From assembly GCF_013607875.1 (NCBI RefSeq), contig NZ_VDES01000002.1, positions 761,638 to 825,637 of the forward strand: DNA of 64,000 bases, in the 5' to 3' direction. The notes below the pieces were generated by a model. That model was not told where the DNA came from and ran no database searches. It saw nothing but the letters and a program-made list of their open reading frames with translations. The stretch comes from Blastomonas ursincola. Lineage in GTDB: Bacteria > Pseudomonadota > Alphaproteobacteria > Sphingomonadales > Sphingomonadaceae. Every line of letters begins with the position of its first letter. Position 1 is the first letter of the stretch. A program made the position numbers and the translations under genes. This document shows positions 1 to 8,823 of this stretch, piece after piece.

Positions 1-1056
1 CCGGTGGTAATGCTGCGCGCTGATATGGACGGGCTGCCGGTGGTCGAACAGACCGGGCTGCCCTTTGCCAGCAAGGTGCGCGCGATGAGCCCGGCGGGGA
101 TCGAGACCGGGGTGATGCACGCCTGCGGCCACGACACGCACATGACCGGCTGGGTCGCGACCGCGCGGCAGCTGGTCAAGCGCAAGGCCGAATGGTCGGG
201 CACGCTGGTGATGATCCTGCAGCCGGCGGAGGAGATCGGCTCGGGCGCGGTGGCGATGCTCAATGACGGGCTGTTCACGCGCTTTCCCAAGCCGCAATAT
301 GTGCTGGGCTTTCACGATGCCGCGCAGGCCCCGGCCGGTTTCATCGGCTATACGCCGGGCTTCGCGCTCGCCAATGTCGACAGCGTCGACATCAAGGTGA
401 AGGGTCTGGGCGGGCACGGCGCCTATCCGCAATCGACCAAGGACCCGATCGTGCTCGCCGCGCGCATCGTCACCACGCTGCAGACGCTGATCAGCCGCGA
501 GCTCGATCCGCAGGATGCTGCCGTGGTCACCGTCGGCAGCTTCCAGGCAGGCGCCAAGCACAATATCATCTCGGACGAGGCGACGCTGCTGCTGACCGTG
601 CGCAGCTATTCGGACGAGACCCGCGCGAAGATCCTCGACGGGATCAAGCGGATCGCGAAGGGAGAGGCGATTGCCGCCGGCGTGCCCGAGGACAGGATGC
701 CCGAGGTCAAGCTTGCCGATACCTTCACCCCGGCGGTCTATAACAGCCCCGAATTCACCACCGAGATCGGCACGTTCCTGAAAGGCCGGTTCGGCGAACA
801 GCGCGTCGCGCAGGTCGCGCCATCGATGGGCGGCGAGGATTTCAGCCGTTTCTACCGGGCCGATCCGGACAATATCAAGAGCATGATCTTCTGGGTCGGC
901 GGGGTGCCTTTGGCGGAATATACCAAGGCGAAGAAGGAGGGCATTGAAATGCCCTCGCTGCACAGCCCGTTCTGGGCGCCCGAGGCCGATACCGTCATCG
1001 CGACCGCCGCCGAGGCGATGACCGCGATGACGCTCAAGCTGATGAAAAAGCCCTGA
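1..1056 (+). CDS. M20 family amidohydrolase (5' end outside window)
   Basis: Metal-dependent hydrolase of the M20/hippurate hydrolase type, cleaving N-acyl amino acids or related amides. The frame is open to the first base, so the N-terminus lies upstream; about 350 residues are visible. Metal-ligand motifs are present in order: DMDGLP, HACGHDTH, EEIGSG, then the lid-domain motif GHGAYP and the C-terminal ligand motif SMGGEDFS. No metal ligand appears to be missing. Its stop codon abuts the convergent mipZ gene. Exact substrate cannot be read from sequence. The family call is secure; a secreted form is possible but the signal-peptide region is not visible. Confidence 0.9.
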   Translation, partial: PVVMLRADMDGLPVVEQTGLPFASKVRAMSPAGIETGVMHACGHDTHMTGWVATARQLVKRKAEWSGTLVMILQPAEEIGSGAVAMLNDGLFTRFPKPQYVLGFHDAAQAPAGFIGYTPGFALANVDSVDIKVKGLGGHGAYPQSTKDPIVLAARIVTTLQTLISRELDPQDAAVVTVGSFQAGAKHNIISDEATLLLTVRSYSDETRAKILDGIKRIAKGEAIAAGVPEDRMPEVKLADTFTPAVYNSPEFTTEIGTFLKGRFGEQRVAQVAPSMGGEDFSRFYRADPDNIKSMIFWVGGVPLAEYTKAKKEGIEMPSLHSPFWAPEADTVIATAAEAMTAMTLKLMKKP

Positions 1057-1869
1057 TCAGATCAGCTGCGGCTGCCGTTCCGGCGAGCGGCTGCCCACGC
1101 CCGGCAGGTTGAGCGCGGAGACCATCTCGCGCAATTCCTGCCGCGCGATGATGTGGCTGGTGCCGAGGTCCGCGAGATGGCCCTTGTCGAGCAGCGTGAG
1201 GCCCGAGGGGAAGAGTTCGCGATAGACCACGCGCTCGGACAGGCCCTGGACATAGCGGAAGCCGACGCGTTTCGACAATTCGGCGAGCGCGGCATCGAGC
1301 CTGCGCTTGTTGCGCGCGTCGGTCTGCTGGGTGCGGTTGCGTAGGACCACCCAGTCGATCTCGATCCCGTCGGTCTTGGCGCGCGCCTTGCGCGCTTCCC
1401 AGATCAGCTCGGCATAGAAGCTCAGGCGGCGGACCTTGAAATTTTCCGGATCGACCTGGCCGATCAGGTCGAAATCGACGAAGCTGTCGTTGAGCGGAGT
1501 GACCAGCGTGTCGGCGCGGGTGGCGACGAAGCGCGCGAACTTGTCGTCGCGCCCCGGCGTGTCATAGACCAGGAAATCGCAATCGCCGCTCAGCGCTTCG
1601 ACCATCTGTTCGAGCCGCGCCTGGTTGTCGTCCTTGAACACCTCGAACTTCGGCGTGGGCAGCTCGATGCCGCGGCGCTGCTGGGTCTGGACGCGGTTTT
1701 CCAGATAGCGGTGCAGCGTGCGCTGGCGCGGATCGAGGTCGATCGCGCTGACGCGAAAGCCCAGATACGACAAGGCGACGGCGACATGCACCGCGCTGGT
1801 CGATTTGCCGGTGCCGCCCTTTTCATTGGCAAACACGATGTGATGCGGAGACGCCTTGCGCGTCATCAT
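1057..1869 (-). CDS. mipZ: Division-plane positioning ATPase MipZ
   Basis: ParA/MinD-type P-loop ATPase. In Caulobacter, MipZ forms a gradient from the ParB-bound poles and inhibits FtsZ assembly, placing the division septum at mid-cell. Visible: the deviant Walker A motif NEKGGTGKST near the N-terminus, IDLDPRQRT (the MipZ-specific variant of the switch region), VYDTPGRDD (Walker B) and NDSFVDFDLIG, all of which match Caulobacter MipZ by memory. I chose ATG 1869 because GGAAAG sits 9 bases before it; ATGs at 1905, 1875 and 1866 are in frame. Divergent from panC, convergent with the amidohydrolase. Confidence 0.9.
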   Translation of the reverse strand: MMTRKASPHHIVFANEKGGTGKSTSAVHVAVALSYLGFRVSAIDLDPRQRTLHRYLENRVQTQQRRGIELPTPKFEVFKDDNQARLEQMVEALSGDCDFLVYDTPGRDDKFARFVATRADTLVTPLNDSFVDFDLIGQVDPENFKVRRLSFYAELIWEARKARAKTDGIEIDWVVLRNRTQQTDARNKRRLDAALAELSKRVGFRYVQGLSERVVYRELFPSGLTLLDKGHLADLGTSHIIARQELREMVSALNLPGVGSRSPERQPQLI

Positions 1870-1988
1870 GTCCATGGTCTTTCCAGCCCCTTCCAGCAGG
1901 CCCATGATTGTGCCAGTGCTGCAGTGTGAATCGCTTGGGCCATCCGCCCGGCGATGTTGCCGCGTTCCCTATCGGAGGCTTTACCAAG

Positions 1989-2834
1989 GTGCAAATCTTA
2001 CGTCGGGTTGACAGGCTGCGGTCGGCGGTGTCGCTGCTCAGGGGGCAGGGCGGGCATGTCGCGCTGGTGCCCACCATGGGGGCGCTGCACGCCGGGCATA
2101 TGCAGCTGGTGAAGGAAGCCAAGCAGCGTGCCGACCATGTCGTGGTGTCGATCTTCGTCAATCCCAAGCAGTTCGGTGCCAACGAGGATCTCGATGCCTA
2201 TCCGCGCCAGGAGGACAGCGATGCCGCCATGCTGAGCGAGGCGGGCGTGGCGATCCTGTGGGCGCCCGATGTCGAGCAGGTCTATCCCGCGGGCTTCGCA
2301 ACCAATATCAGCGTGGCCGGGGTCAGCGACGGGCTGTGCGGCGCGGCGCGGCCAGGCCATTTCGATGGTGTCGCGACGGTGGTCGCCAAGCTGTTCAACC
2401 AGGTTCAGCCCGACATGGCGCTGTTCGGCGAGAAGGATTACCAGCAACTGGCGGTCATCCGTGCGATGGCGCGCGACCTCAATTTCGGGCTCGACATCAT
2501 CGGCGTGCCGACGGTGCGCGATGCCGACGGCCTGGCGCTGTCATCGCGCAACGCCTATCTCAGCAGCGAGGAACGCGCCGCTGCGGCGATGCTGCCGCGC
2601 GCGATGCAGGCGGGGATCGCGGTGATCGAGGCGGGAGGACCTGTCAGGGTCGCGCTTGAGGGCATCGAGCAGGCCTTGCTTTCGGCCGGATTCGCCTCGG
2701 TCGATTACGTCACGCTGGCCGATTCCCTGACGCTGGAACCTCTGGAAGAGGCCAACAGGCCCGGCCGTCTGCTGGTCGCTGCGCGCATTGGGCGCACGCG
2801 TCTGATCGACAATATGCCGGTAGCCCCGCGATGA
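1989..2834 (+). CDS. panC: Pantothenate synthetase
   Basis: Condenses pantoate and beta-alanine with ATP, the last step to pantothenate (coenzyme A precursor); cytoplasmic. 281 residues, the normal family length. The nucleotidyltransferase motif PTMGALHAGHMQL, the GEKDYQQL segment and SSRNAYLS of the active site are all present. The start is GTG 1989, giving the N-terminus VQILRRVDRLR; it is preceded by GGAGG at 1974-1978 with a 10-base gap, whereas the upstream ATG at 1908 would add 27 unrelated residues. Stands alone, divergent from mipZ. Confidence 0.95.
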   Translation: MQILRRVDRLRSAVSLLRGQGGHVALVPTMGALHAGHMQLVKEAKQRADHVVVSIFVNPKQFGANEDLDAYPRQEDSDAAMLSEAGVAILWAPDVEQVYPAGFATNISVAGVSDGLCGAARPGHFDGVATVVAKLFNQVQPDMALFGEKDYQQLAVIRAMARDLNFGLDIIGVPTVRDADGLALSSRNAYLSSEERAAAAMLPRAMQAGIAVIEAGGPVRVALEGIEQALLSAGFASVDYVTLADSLTLEPLEEANRPGRLLVAARIGRTRLIDNMPVAPR

Positions 2835-2865
2835 TTGTAAAACTTTTGGCATGGTATCTGCCGAA

Positions 2866-2880
2866 TTAACCATTTCTTCA
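2866..2880 (+). promoter_or_regulatory. CtrA-like half-matched site upstream of the Sel1 gene
   Basis: TTAA-N7-TTCA, three of four bases matching the second half of the TTAA-N7-TTAA box bound by the alphaproteobacterial cell-cycle regulator CtrA. It lies about 60 bases before the Sel1 gene start. AACCAT and ATGGTT at 2868-2873 and 2883-2888 also form a small inverted repeat. Such short motifs arise by chance; this is a weak call. Confidence 0.25.
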
Positions 2881-2941
2881 CCATGGTTTCCCAATCTTGC
2901 CCCGTCGGAAAAACCGGCCATGCAATAGAGGGGCATGTGAG

Positions 2942-3238
2942 ATGGCAAACAGTCTGAAGTCTGCGACCTTTTTGATCGAGAGTAAGCTCGCGGCGGCCGC
3001 GCGCGGCGATATCAACGCCTATTTTGAACTGGGCGTGGCGTTCTCCACCGGCGGGCACGGCGTCAATGTCGACCTGATCGAGGCGCACAAATGGTTCAAC
3101 CTCGCTGCCGTGAAGGGCCATGAGGAAAGCCAGCTCTGCCGGGCCGAAATCTCCGAAGAGATGACCGCAAGGCAGATCGCCGAAGCCCAGCGCGAAGCCC
3201 GCGCCTGGCTCCAGCAGATTGCAGCGCGCGCCGCCTGA
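2942..3238 (+). CDS. Small Sel1-repeat protein
   Basis: A 98-residue protein with one clear Sel1-like (TPR-related) repeat: the segment AYFELGVAFSTGG followed by VDLIEAHKWFNLAA and GHEES. Such repeats mediate protein-protein contacts; no catalytic domain or signal peptide is seen. The start at ATG 2942 is supported by AGAGGGG eight bases upstream; an ATG-like start at 2897 would lie before that site. A second helical region with basic and acidic residues follows (RQIAEAQREARAWLQQ). Partner unknown. Convergent with the S9 peptidase, whose stop is six bases away. Confidence 0.75.
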   Translation: MANSLKSATFLIESKLAAAARGDINAYFELGVAFSTGGHGVNVDLIEAHKWFNLAAVKGHEESQLCRAEISEEMTARQIAEAQREARAWLQQIAARAA

Positions 3239-3243
3239 TCGGG

Positions 3244-5292
3244 TCAGCGCGCTGCCTTTCGGTAGCGTTCGAACCAGGCGATGATCGCCGAAGCCTTGGC
3301 CGCGCTCTGCGACGGCCTCGCCGCGATTCCGCTATGGCTGGCGCCTGGCACTTTGACCAGCGCCGTGGGCACGCCGACCAGCTTGAGCGCGGTATAATAT
3401 TGCTCTGACTCGCTCACCGGGGTGCGATAATCCTCGCTGCCGACGACCACCAGCGTCGGCGTTTTCACATTGGCGACCAGCGACAGCGGCGAGCGCGCCC
3501 AATAGCTCGCCTGGTCCTCCCAGGGCAGCTTGCCGAACCAGTATTTCGCAAAAAAGGCCGGGCCATCGGCGGTCAGGGCCTGGCTGGTCCAGTTGATCAC
3601 CGGTTTCTGGGTGGCCGCGGCCTTGAACCGCGTCGTCTTGCCGACGATCCAGCTGGTCAGCACCCCGCCGCCTGAACCACCGGTGACGAACAGCTGGTCG
3701 GGATCGACAACGCCATCGGCAATCGCCTTGTCGACCATCGAGATCAGATCGTCATAGTCATTGCCCGGATAGGCATGGTGGATGAGGTTGGCGAATTCCG
3801 CGCCATAGCTGGTCGATCCGCGCGGATTGACCGAGAGCACGGCATAGCCTGCAGCGGCATAGAGCTGGTTGTCGGTCGAGAAATGCGGGCCATAGGCAGC
3901 GAAGGGTCCGCCATGGATTTCCAGCACAAGCGGCACGCGCTGCCCTGCTGCATAGCCCGGCGGCAGGGTCAGCCAACCTTCGATCTCGCGGCCATCGAAC
4001 GACGAGGCGACGGTCATCTTGCGCACTTCGCCCAGCCGCTTTGATGCCATCAGTGACTGGTTGAGCCGGGTGAGCATCCGCGTTCTGCCCCCATTCGCCA
4101 GCATGACATCGGCAGGCTTGGTCGCATTGCCGCCCGAATAGGCGATCGCGCCATTCTTCGCGACGCTGAACGATCCGCCCGAATAGGGCCGGTCGAGCGC
4201 CGGGCCGGTCAGCCCGCGCACGATCTCGCGCACCGATCCGTTGAGGCCGATGCGCGCGACCAGCGTTTCGCCATGATCGTCATATTGCGCGATCAGCGCC
4301 TGGCCGTCGGGCGCCCAGACCATCGCATCGATGCTGCGGTCGAGCGACGGGGCTACCGCACGTTTGCCGCTGCCGTCGCGGTTCATCACATAGGCTTGCG
4401 CGTTGTGATAGCCGAGCAGCTTGTCGTCGAAACCGAGATAGGCGATCCGGCTGCCATCGGGCGAGACGACGGGCGATGCGTCCGGCCCGTCGCGATCGGT
4501 CAGCGCGGTGATGCTGCCGGTGGCGATGTCGAGCGCATAGATCTCGGCGTCCTGCGGGTCGTTTTCCCAATTGGGCGAACGGTTTCCGGAGAAATAGAGC
4601 GTCTGGCCGTCCTTGCTCCAGGTGAGGCCGCCGCCGTCATGATAATCGCCGAAGCTCAGCTGGCGGGGCGCGCCGCCGGTGGCGGGCACGACGAAGATCT
4701 TGTCGAAACCGGGCTTGAGATAGCCCGCACCATCCGCGCGATAGGTCAGCAGGTCATAGGTCTCGAGCGGCGCAGCCCAGGTCGCACCCTCGGGCTTTTC
4801 GGGCGCCTTGCCGAGCTTCAGACCCTCGGCGGGCACGAACATCGTGTACGCGATCTGGCTGCCATCGGGCGACCAGGCGATATTGCCGGGGCTTTCGGGA
4901 AGCCCCGTGATCCGCACCGACTGGCCGGTGCCGACCCAGCGGACATAAAGCTGCGGCGCGCCGCCCTCGGCCGTCGAGACATAGGCCAGGCGCTTGCCGT
5001 CGGGCGACCAGCGCGGCTGGCTGTGACTGCCGGGTCCGGCGGCAAGCGGGGTCAGTTCGCCGCTGGCATTGTCGATCAGCCAGATCGACGAGACCGCCTT
5101 GTCGCTCATCACGTCATTGGCGCGGCGCACGAACGCGGTCCTGCTGCCATCGGGCGAGATCTGCGGATCGGCGGCGACCTCGAGCGAGAACAGGTCCTGC
5201 CCGGTCAGCCGCGTATCGGGCACATTCTGCGCCAGCAGGGGGGCGGGGCTGGCACAAGCAAGCAACAGGGCGGCAAGACGGATCGTGCGCAT
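3244..5292 (-). CDS. Secreted S9 family prolyl oligopeptidase / acylaminoacyl-peptidase
   Basis: 682 residues. An N-terminal signal peptide (RLAALLLACASPAPLLAQ) directs it to the periplasm. The first two thirds contain repeated beta-propeller blades of the TolB/WD40-like kind (SPDGSR, SPDGKRLAY, SPDGSQIAY repeats). The C-terminal alpha/beta-hydrolase domain holds the nucleophile motif GGSGGG, an Asp in GSEDYRTP and a His in GASHSG, the Ser-Asp-His triad of the S9 family. It should release dipeptides or acyl-amino acids from short peptides. Together with the POT carrier and amidohydrolases elsewhere in the window it fits a peptide-scavenging lifestyle. Appears to be a single-gene unit. Confidence 0.92.
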   Translation of the reverse strand: MRTIRLAALLLACASPAPLLAQNVPDTRLTGQDLFSLEVAADPQISPDGSRTAFVRRANDVMSDKAVSSIWLIDNASGELTPLAAGPGSHSQPRWSPDGKRLAYVSTAEGGAPQLYVRWVGTGQSVRITGLPESPGNIAWSPDGSQIAYTMFVPAEGLKLGKAPEKPEGATWAAPLETYDLLTYRADGAGYLKPGFDKIFVVPATGGAPRQLSFGDYHDGGGLTWSKDGQTLYFSGNRSPNWENDPQDAEIYALDIATGSITALTDRDGPDASPVVSPDGSRIAYLGFDDKLLGYHNAQAYVMNRDGSGKRAVAPSLDRSIDAMVWAPDGQALIAQYDDHGETLVARIGLNGSVREIVRGLTGPALDRPYSGGSFSVAKNGAIAYSGGNATKPADVMLANGGRTRMLTRLNQSLMASKRLGEVRKMTVASSFDGREIEGWLTLPPGYAAGQRVPLVLEIHGGPFAAYGPHFSTDNQLYAAAGYAVLSVNPRGSTSYGAEFANLIHHAYPGNDYDDLISMVDKAIADGVVDPDQLFVTGGSGGGVLTSWIVGKTTRFKAAATQKPVINWTSQALTADGPAFFAKYWFGKLPWEDQASYWARSPLSLVANVKTPTLVVVGSEDYRTPVSESEQYYTALKLVGVPTALVKVPGASHSGIAARPSQSAAKASAIIAWFERYRKAAR

Positions 5293-5369
5293 GGGGCAGG
5301 CTTTCTATTGGAAGAACAAGGGCTTGGATGGGTGTCTAGCGCGGATCGTGCGCCCGGTTGCGGCCCGCG

Positions 5370-6518
5370 TCAAGCCTGTCGCTCGCCCTTGCGGAAAGGC
5401 AGCATCTCGGTCAGCATCTCGCGATCGGCAGCGACTGCGGCGCGCTCGCGCTCGAGGAAATCGGCGACCGCGCGGCGAAATCCTGGATCGGGGAGATAAT
5501 GTGCCGACCAGGTGAGCTCGGGCGCATAGCCGCGCGCCATCTTGTGCCCGCCCTGCGCGCCTGCCTCGACGCGTTTGAGGCCGCGCGCTAGCGCCGCGTC
5601 GATCGCCTGATAATAGCATAGCTCGAAATGCAGGAACGGCTTGTCGACGGTGCAGCCCCAATAGCGGCCATAGAGCGTGTCGCTGCCGATGAAGTTGAGC
5701 GCGCCGGCGATCGGGTGACCTTCGACCTGGGCCAGGATCAGCAGGATGCGGTCGGCCATATTCCGGCCCATCAGGCTGAACGCCTCTCGGGTCAGGTACG
5801 GATGGCCCCATTTGCGCGCGCCGGTATCCTGGTAGAAGATCCAGAACGCGTCCCAATGCGCCTCGGTGATGGCGTCGCCGGTCAGGTGGACGATCTCCAC
5901 ACCTTCCTGCGCCCTGGCCCGTTCCTTGCGCAGATCCTTGCGCTTGCGCGAGGTGAGCGAGCCGAGAAAGCCCTCGAAATCGCCATAGCCTTCGTCATGC
6001 CAGTGGAACTGCGTGTCCGACCGCATCAGCCAGCCCGCCTGTTCGAACAGCGGCAGTTGCGCGGGCTCGATAAAGGTCGCGTGGACCGAGGAGAGGCCGT
6101 TCTGGTCGGCGAGATTTTCGGCGGCGCTCAGGATGGCGGGCGCCCATTGCGGATCCGCGAGCAGCAGGCGCGGACCGGTTGCGGGCGTGAACGGCACCGA
6201 AATCTGCAGCTTGGGATAATAGTGCCCGCCCGCATTCTCCCAGGCATGCGCCCAGCTATGGTCGAAGACATATTCGCCCTGGCTGTGGCTCTTCAGATAG
6301 GCGGGCAGCGCGGCGACCAGCCGGCCATCCTCGCCTTTGATCGTGATCGGCGCGGGGTTCCACCCCGTACCGCGCCCGACGCTGCCCGATTGCTCGAGCA
6401 GGCTGAGAAAGGCGTGGCTGACAAACGGATTGTCGGGTCCGGCCAGCGCATCCCATTGCGCCGCATCCAGCGCGGCAATGCTGCGACCGACCTCGGCGGT
6501 GATCGCACGCTCGCTCAT
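5370..6518 (-). CDS. GNAT-fold acyltransferase of the COG3146 (peptidoglycan-related) family
   Basis: 382 residues, starting at ATG 6518, four bases inside the end of the upstream glycerophosphodiesterase gene (ATGA overlap), so the two are translationally coupled. The protein resembles the COG3146 group, which shares the GNAT fold with FemX-type aminoacyltransferases: PFVSHAFLSLLEQSGSVG near the N-terminus, then YYPKLQISVPFTPATG and the C-terminal GGHKMARGYAPELTWSAHY block. The biochemical reaction of this group is not established to my knowledge. An upstream in-frame extension to 7184 is out-of-frame reading of the neighbouring gene and is not part of the protein. Confidence 0.8.
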   Translation of the reverse strand: MSERAITAEVGRSIAALDAAQWDALAGPDNPFVSHAFLSLLEQSGSVGRGTGWNPAPITIKGEDGRLVAALPAYLKSHSQGEYVFDHSWAHAWENAGGHYYPKLQISVPFTPATGPRLLLADPQWAPAILSAAENLADQNGLSSVHATFIEPAQLPLFEQAGWLMRSDTQFHWHDEGYGDFEGFLGSLTSRKRKDLRKERARAQEGVEIVHLTGDAITEAHWDAFWIFYQDTGARKWGHPYLTREAFSLMGRNMADRILLILAQVEGHPIAGALNFIGSDTLYGRYWGCTVDKPFLHFELCYYQAIDAALARGLKRVEAGAQGGHKMARGYAPELTWSAHYLPDPGFRRAVADFLERERAAVAADREMLTEMLPFRKGERQA

Positions 6519-7300
6519 GGCTGGGGCTGGCCTCGCTCGTAAATCGGTGCGTCGGCATATTCCGCCGCGATCGCGTACTGCTCGTCGGTGCGCACGGTCC
6601 AGGTCAGCACCGGCAGGCCTCGCGCGCGCTGGGCGGTCGCGAAGCTGCTTGGCAGGTCGCGAATGTCGTAGGCGAGGAAATCGGGCTTGGCCTGCCACAG
6701 GTCGCGATGGCGGCGCAGATTGCCCTTCCAGCCGCGTGCCTCCTCTTCGGTGATGACCAGGCCACGGGTGATGTGCTTGGCCTGGCGCCGGAACCAGGCG
6801 CTGACGGCAGGATCGAAGCTCATCACCGCCGCCTTGCCGCCATAGCCTTCCAGCGCGCGGCGTACCGCGAGGCACAGGGGCGCGACATGACCGCTTTCGG
6901 TCTTGATCTCGATCAGGATCGGCGCGCGACCGCGCACCACGCCCAGCACCGCGCCCAGCTCCGCAATCGCGCCATTCTGGCCGAGCAGGCGGATTTGCGT
7001 CAGTTCCGCCGCCGTCTTGCTGGCGACCCGGCCCTGCGCCAGCGTCAGCCGACCGAGCGAGAAATCGTGAAACACCACCGCGCGGTTGTCGACGCTGCGC
7101 TGGACATCGCATTCGATGCCATGGCCGGCCGCGATCGCCGCGGTGAAGGCGGGCAGGGCGTTTTCCAGCACCGGGCCATCCCACATGCCGTCATGCAGGC
7201 CGCGATGGGCATAAGGCTGCTCGCCCAGCCAGGCGATGCGTCGCTGCGCTGGCGCGGGGGCCAGCCAGCGGTCAAGCAGGCCGAACGGCGACAATGGCAT
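6515..7300 (-). CDS. Glycerophosphodiester phosphodiesterase
   Basis: 261 residues. Hydrolyses glycerophosphodiesters (deacylated phospholipid head groups) to glycerol-3-phosphate and an alcohol. The catalytic signature is intact: AHRGLH at the N-terminus, ENALPAF, the metal ligands in GIECDVQ, VVFHDFSLGRLT, and a later EIKTE. No signal peptide, so cytoplasmic. The start at ATG 7300 (MPLSPFGLLDRW) overlaps the end of the RidA gene by 29 bases; the longer in-frame reading is not family-like. Forms an operon RidA - GDPD - GNAT on the minus strand. Confidence 0.9.
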   Translation of the reverse strand: MPLSPFGLLDRWLAPAPAQRRIAWLGEQPYAHRGLHDGMWDGPVLENALPAFTAAIAAGHGIECDVQRSVDNRAVVFHDFSLGRLTLAQGRVASKTAAELTQIRLLGQNGAIAELGAVLGVVRGRAPILIEIKTESGHVAPLCLAVRRALEGYGGKAAVMSFDPAVSAWFRRQAKHITRGLVITEEEARGWKGNLRRHRDLWQAKPDFLAYDIRDLPSSFATAQRARGLPVLTWTVRTDEQYAIAAEYADAPIYERGQPQP

Positions 7301-7739
7301 CGATCTCCACCGCAGCGCCCAGCGGCAGCACCGGCACGCCGACGGCGCTGCGCGCATGCTGACCTGCGGGGCCGAACACCTGCACCATCAGGTCCGATGC
7401 GCCATTGGCGACCTTGGGCTGGGCGGTGAACTCGGGCGTGCTCGAGATGAACGCGCCGAGCTTGACGATCCGCTCCACTCGGTCGAGCGAGCCCAGCGCC
7501 GCCTTCATCTGCGCGATCAGCATGATGCCGCAGGCGCGCGCGGCGGCCTCGCCCTGCTCGAGCGAGACATTCTCGCCGAGCCGTCCGGTGACGACCTTGC
7601 CGTCGATAAAGGGCAGCTGGCCCGAGATATATAGCAGGCCGCCCACCTCGACCGCCGGGACATAGGACGCGACGGGTGCAGCGGGCTGGGGCAGTTCGAC
7701 GCCCAGTTCGGCAAGTTTTTGTTCGATCGTATCGGTCAT
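7272..7739 (-). CDS. RidA/YjgF family protein
   Basis: 155 residues, the long form of the Rid family typical of alphaproteobacteria. Classical RidA hydrolyses reactive enamine/imine intermediates released by PLP enzymes. Visible family blocks: LLYISGQLP, the middle helix around ACGIMLIAQMKAALGSLDRV and the C-terminal GVPVLPLGAAVEIDAIV. The residue equivalent to the imine-binding arginine is uncertain here (HARSAVGVP contains an Arg just before the strand), so deaminase activity is not assured. First gene of the minus-strand run with GDPD and GNAT. Confidence 0.88.
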   Translation of the reverse strand: MTDTIEQKLAELGVELPQPAAPVASYVPAVEVGGLLYISGQLPFIDGKVVTGRLGENVSLEQGEAAARACGIMLIAQMKAALGSLDRVERIVKLGAFISSTPEFTAQPKVANGASDLMVQVFGPAGQHARSAVGVPVLPLGAAVEIDAIVAVRPA

Positions 7740-7769
7740 GGTCGTTTCAAGTCCTGCAGGAAAAGGGGA

Positions 7770-8441
7770 TCAGGCGGCGGCCTGAATGCCGGGCGCTTGT
7801 GCGCCGTGTGCGAAGCGCTCGAGGATCCAGGCGAGCGCCTCGTCCCAACGGTCGATGCGTGCATGGGCGTGCCCGGCATTGGCAGCGCAGGCGATATGCG
7901 GCGCAAGGCCTTCCTCGCCCACCATGTGCAGCCGCCAGACATGCGGCACATGCTCGGCGGCGGATTCATGATGCTGGGGCAAGTCGTCGACAAAGATCGC
8001 GACGCTGGGATTGTGCTCCTCGACGATGCGCTTGAGCGGCTCGCCCTTCGGCCCCTGGTTGCACACCACGCGGTGGTGGAGGCCGAACCGCGCGAGCTGC
8101 TCGCTGCGCGCCTGCTGGCGGTTATCCATCAGATTGGTCAGCACGACGATATCGGCATGTTCGCCGATCGCCTTCAGCGCCTCGACCGCGCCCGTGATGG
8201 GCGTCTGGCGGTGCATCTCGGTATCGAAAAATGCGCCCAGCAGCGGCCAGATATCGCCAGGCTTCACCGCCTCGCGCGTCTTGCGGTCGATCAAGGCCTT
8301 GGCGAAATCGCCGCCCGAAAAGTCGAAATCGATATCGTGTTCCTCGTCCAGCCACGCCTTGAACGGCGCGACCATGTAGAGCAGCACCTCGTCGCAATCG
8401 GTGACCAGCAGGGGGCGGGAAGGGGAATTCGTCGCGCTCAT
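7770..8441 (-). CDS. HAD-superfamily hydrolase
   Basis: 223 residues. The haloacid dehalogenase motifs are recognisable: motif I is altered to VTDCDEVLL (a DxD variant), motif II VVLTNLMD, and motif IV VAIFVDDLPQH. The cap lies between residues about 25 and 110. Substrate unknown; phosphatase activity is likely from the family. The start at ATG 8441 (MSATNSPSRPLL) fits the family; the longer frame to 8549 overlaps the DUF3572 gene. 16 bases separate it from the DUF3572 stop, so they probably share a transcript. Confidence 0.8.
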   Translation of the reverse strand: MSATNSPSRPLLVTDCDEVLLYMVAPFKAWLDEEHDIDFDFSGGDFAKALIDRKTREAVKPGDIWPLLGAFFDTEMHRQTPITGAVEALKAIGEHADIVVLTNLMDNRQQARSEQLARFGLHHRVVCNQGPKGEPLKRIVEEHNPSVAIFVDDLPQHHESAAEHVPHVWRLHMVGEEGLAPHIACAANAGHAHARIDRWDEALAWILERFAHGAQAPGIQAAA

Positions 8442-8457
8442 CAATACTCCATCTCGT

Positions 8458-8748
8458 TCAATGCTGGCGTTCCAGCTCGATCCGCGCATTGACCAGCCGC
8501 ACCGGCGTCGTGCCGATCGCATCTGCCGCCGCCACCAGATCGGCTTCATAGCCCTCCAGATAGCGGATGATCTCGGACAGGATGCGCGGGCTGTTGGCCC
8601 CTTCGCGCAGGTCTTCCGCCGTCATGCCGGTCAGCGCCAGCAACCGCGAAGCGCGGTCCTGATCAACGAGCAGCCATCCCAGTGCCATCAGCGCGAGAGT
8701 GGCTGCGTCATCCTTTCCGTGCTCGCCTGCACCGATTGTGTCGCCCAC
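8458..8748 (-). CDS. DUF3572 family protein
   Basis: 96 residues, GTG start. Matches the alphaproteobacterial DUF3572 family: ATLALMALGWLLVDQDRASR, LLALTGMTAEDLR and a C-terminal helical half ending RLVNARIELERQH. Small, helical, cytoplasmic; no function is known. It is divergent from divK with about 75 bases between, an arrangement that I recall as common near divK in alphaproteobacteria, though I cannot check that here. Likely cotranscribed with the downstream HAD hydrolase. Confidence 0.82.
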   Translation of the reverse strand: MGDTIGAGEHGKDDAATLALMALGWLLVDQDRASRLLALTGMTAEDLREGANSPRILSEIIRYLEGYEADLVAAADAIGTTPVRLVNARIELERQH

Positions 8749-8823
8749 GGCTTTCGCCTACATCCCCAGTTGTTATCAACGCCCCCGGATAGTTCGACCC
8801 GGCAGAATTGGATAAGCGGTTCA

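Noticed and set aside
1908-1988. N-terminal extension of panC to ATG-like start at 1908
   Set aside because: It adds 27 residues unlike PanC, whereas GTG 1989 has GGAGG at the right distance.
4273-5499. 408-codon plus-strand open frame opposite the S9 peptidase
   Set aside because: Low-complexity, arginine-rich translation antisense to a well-supported secreted peptidase; a GC-rich shadow frame.
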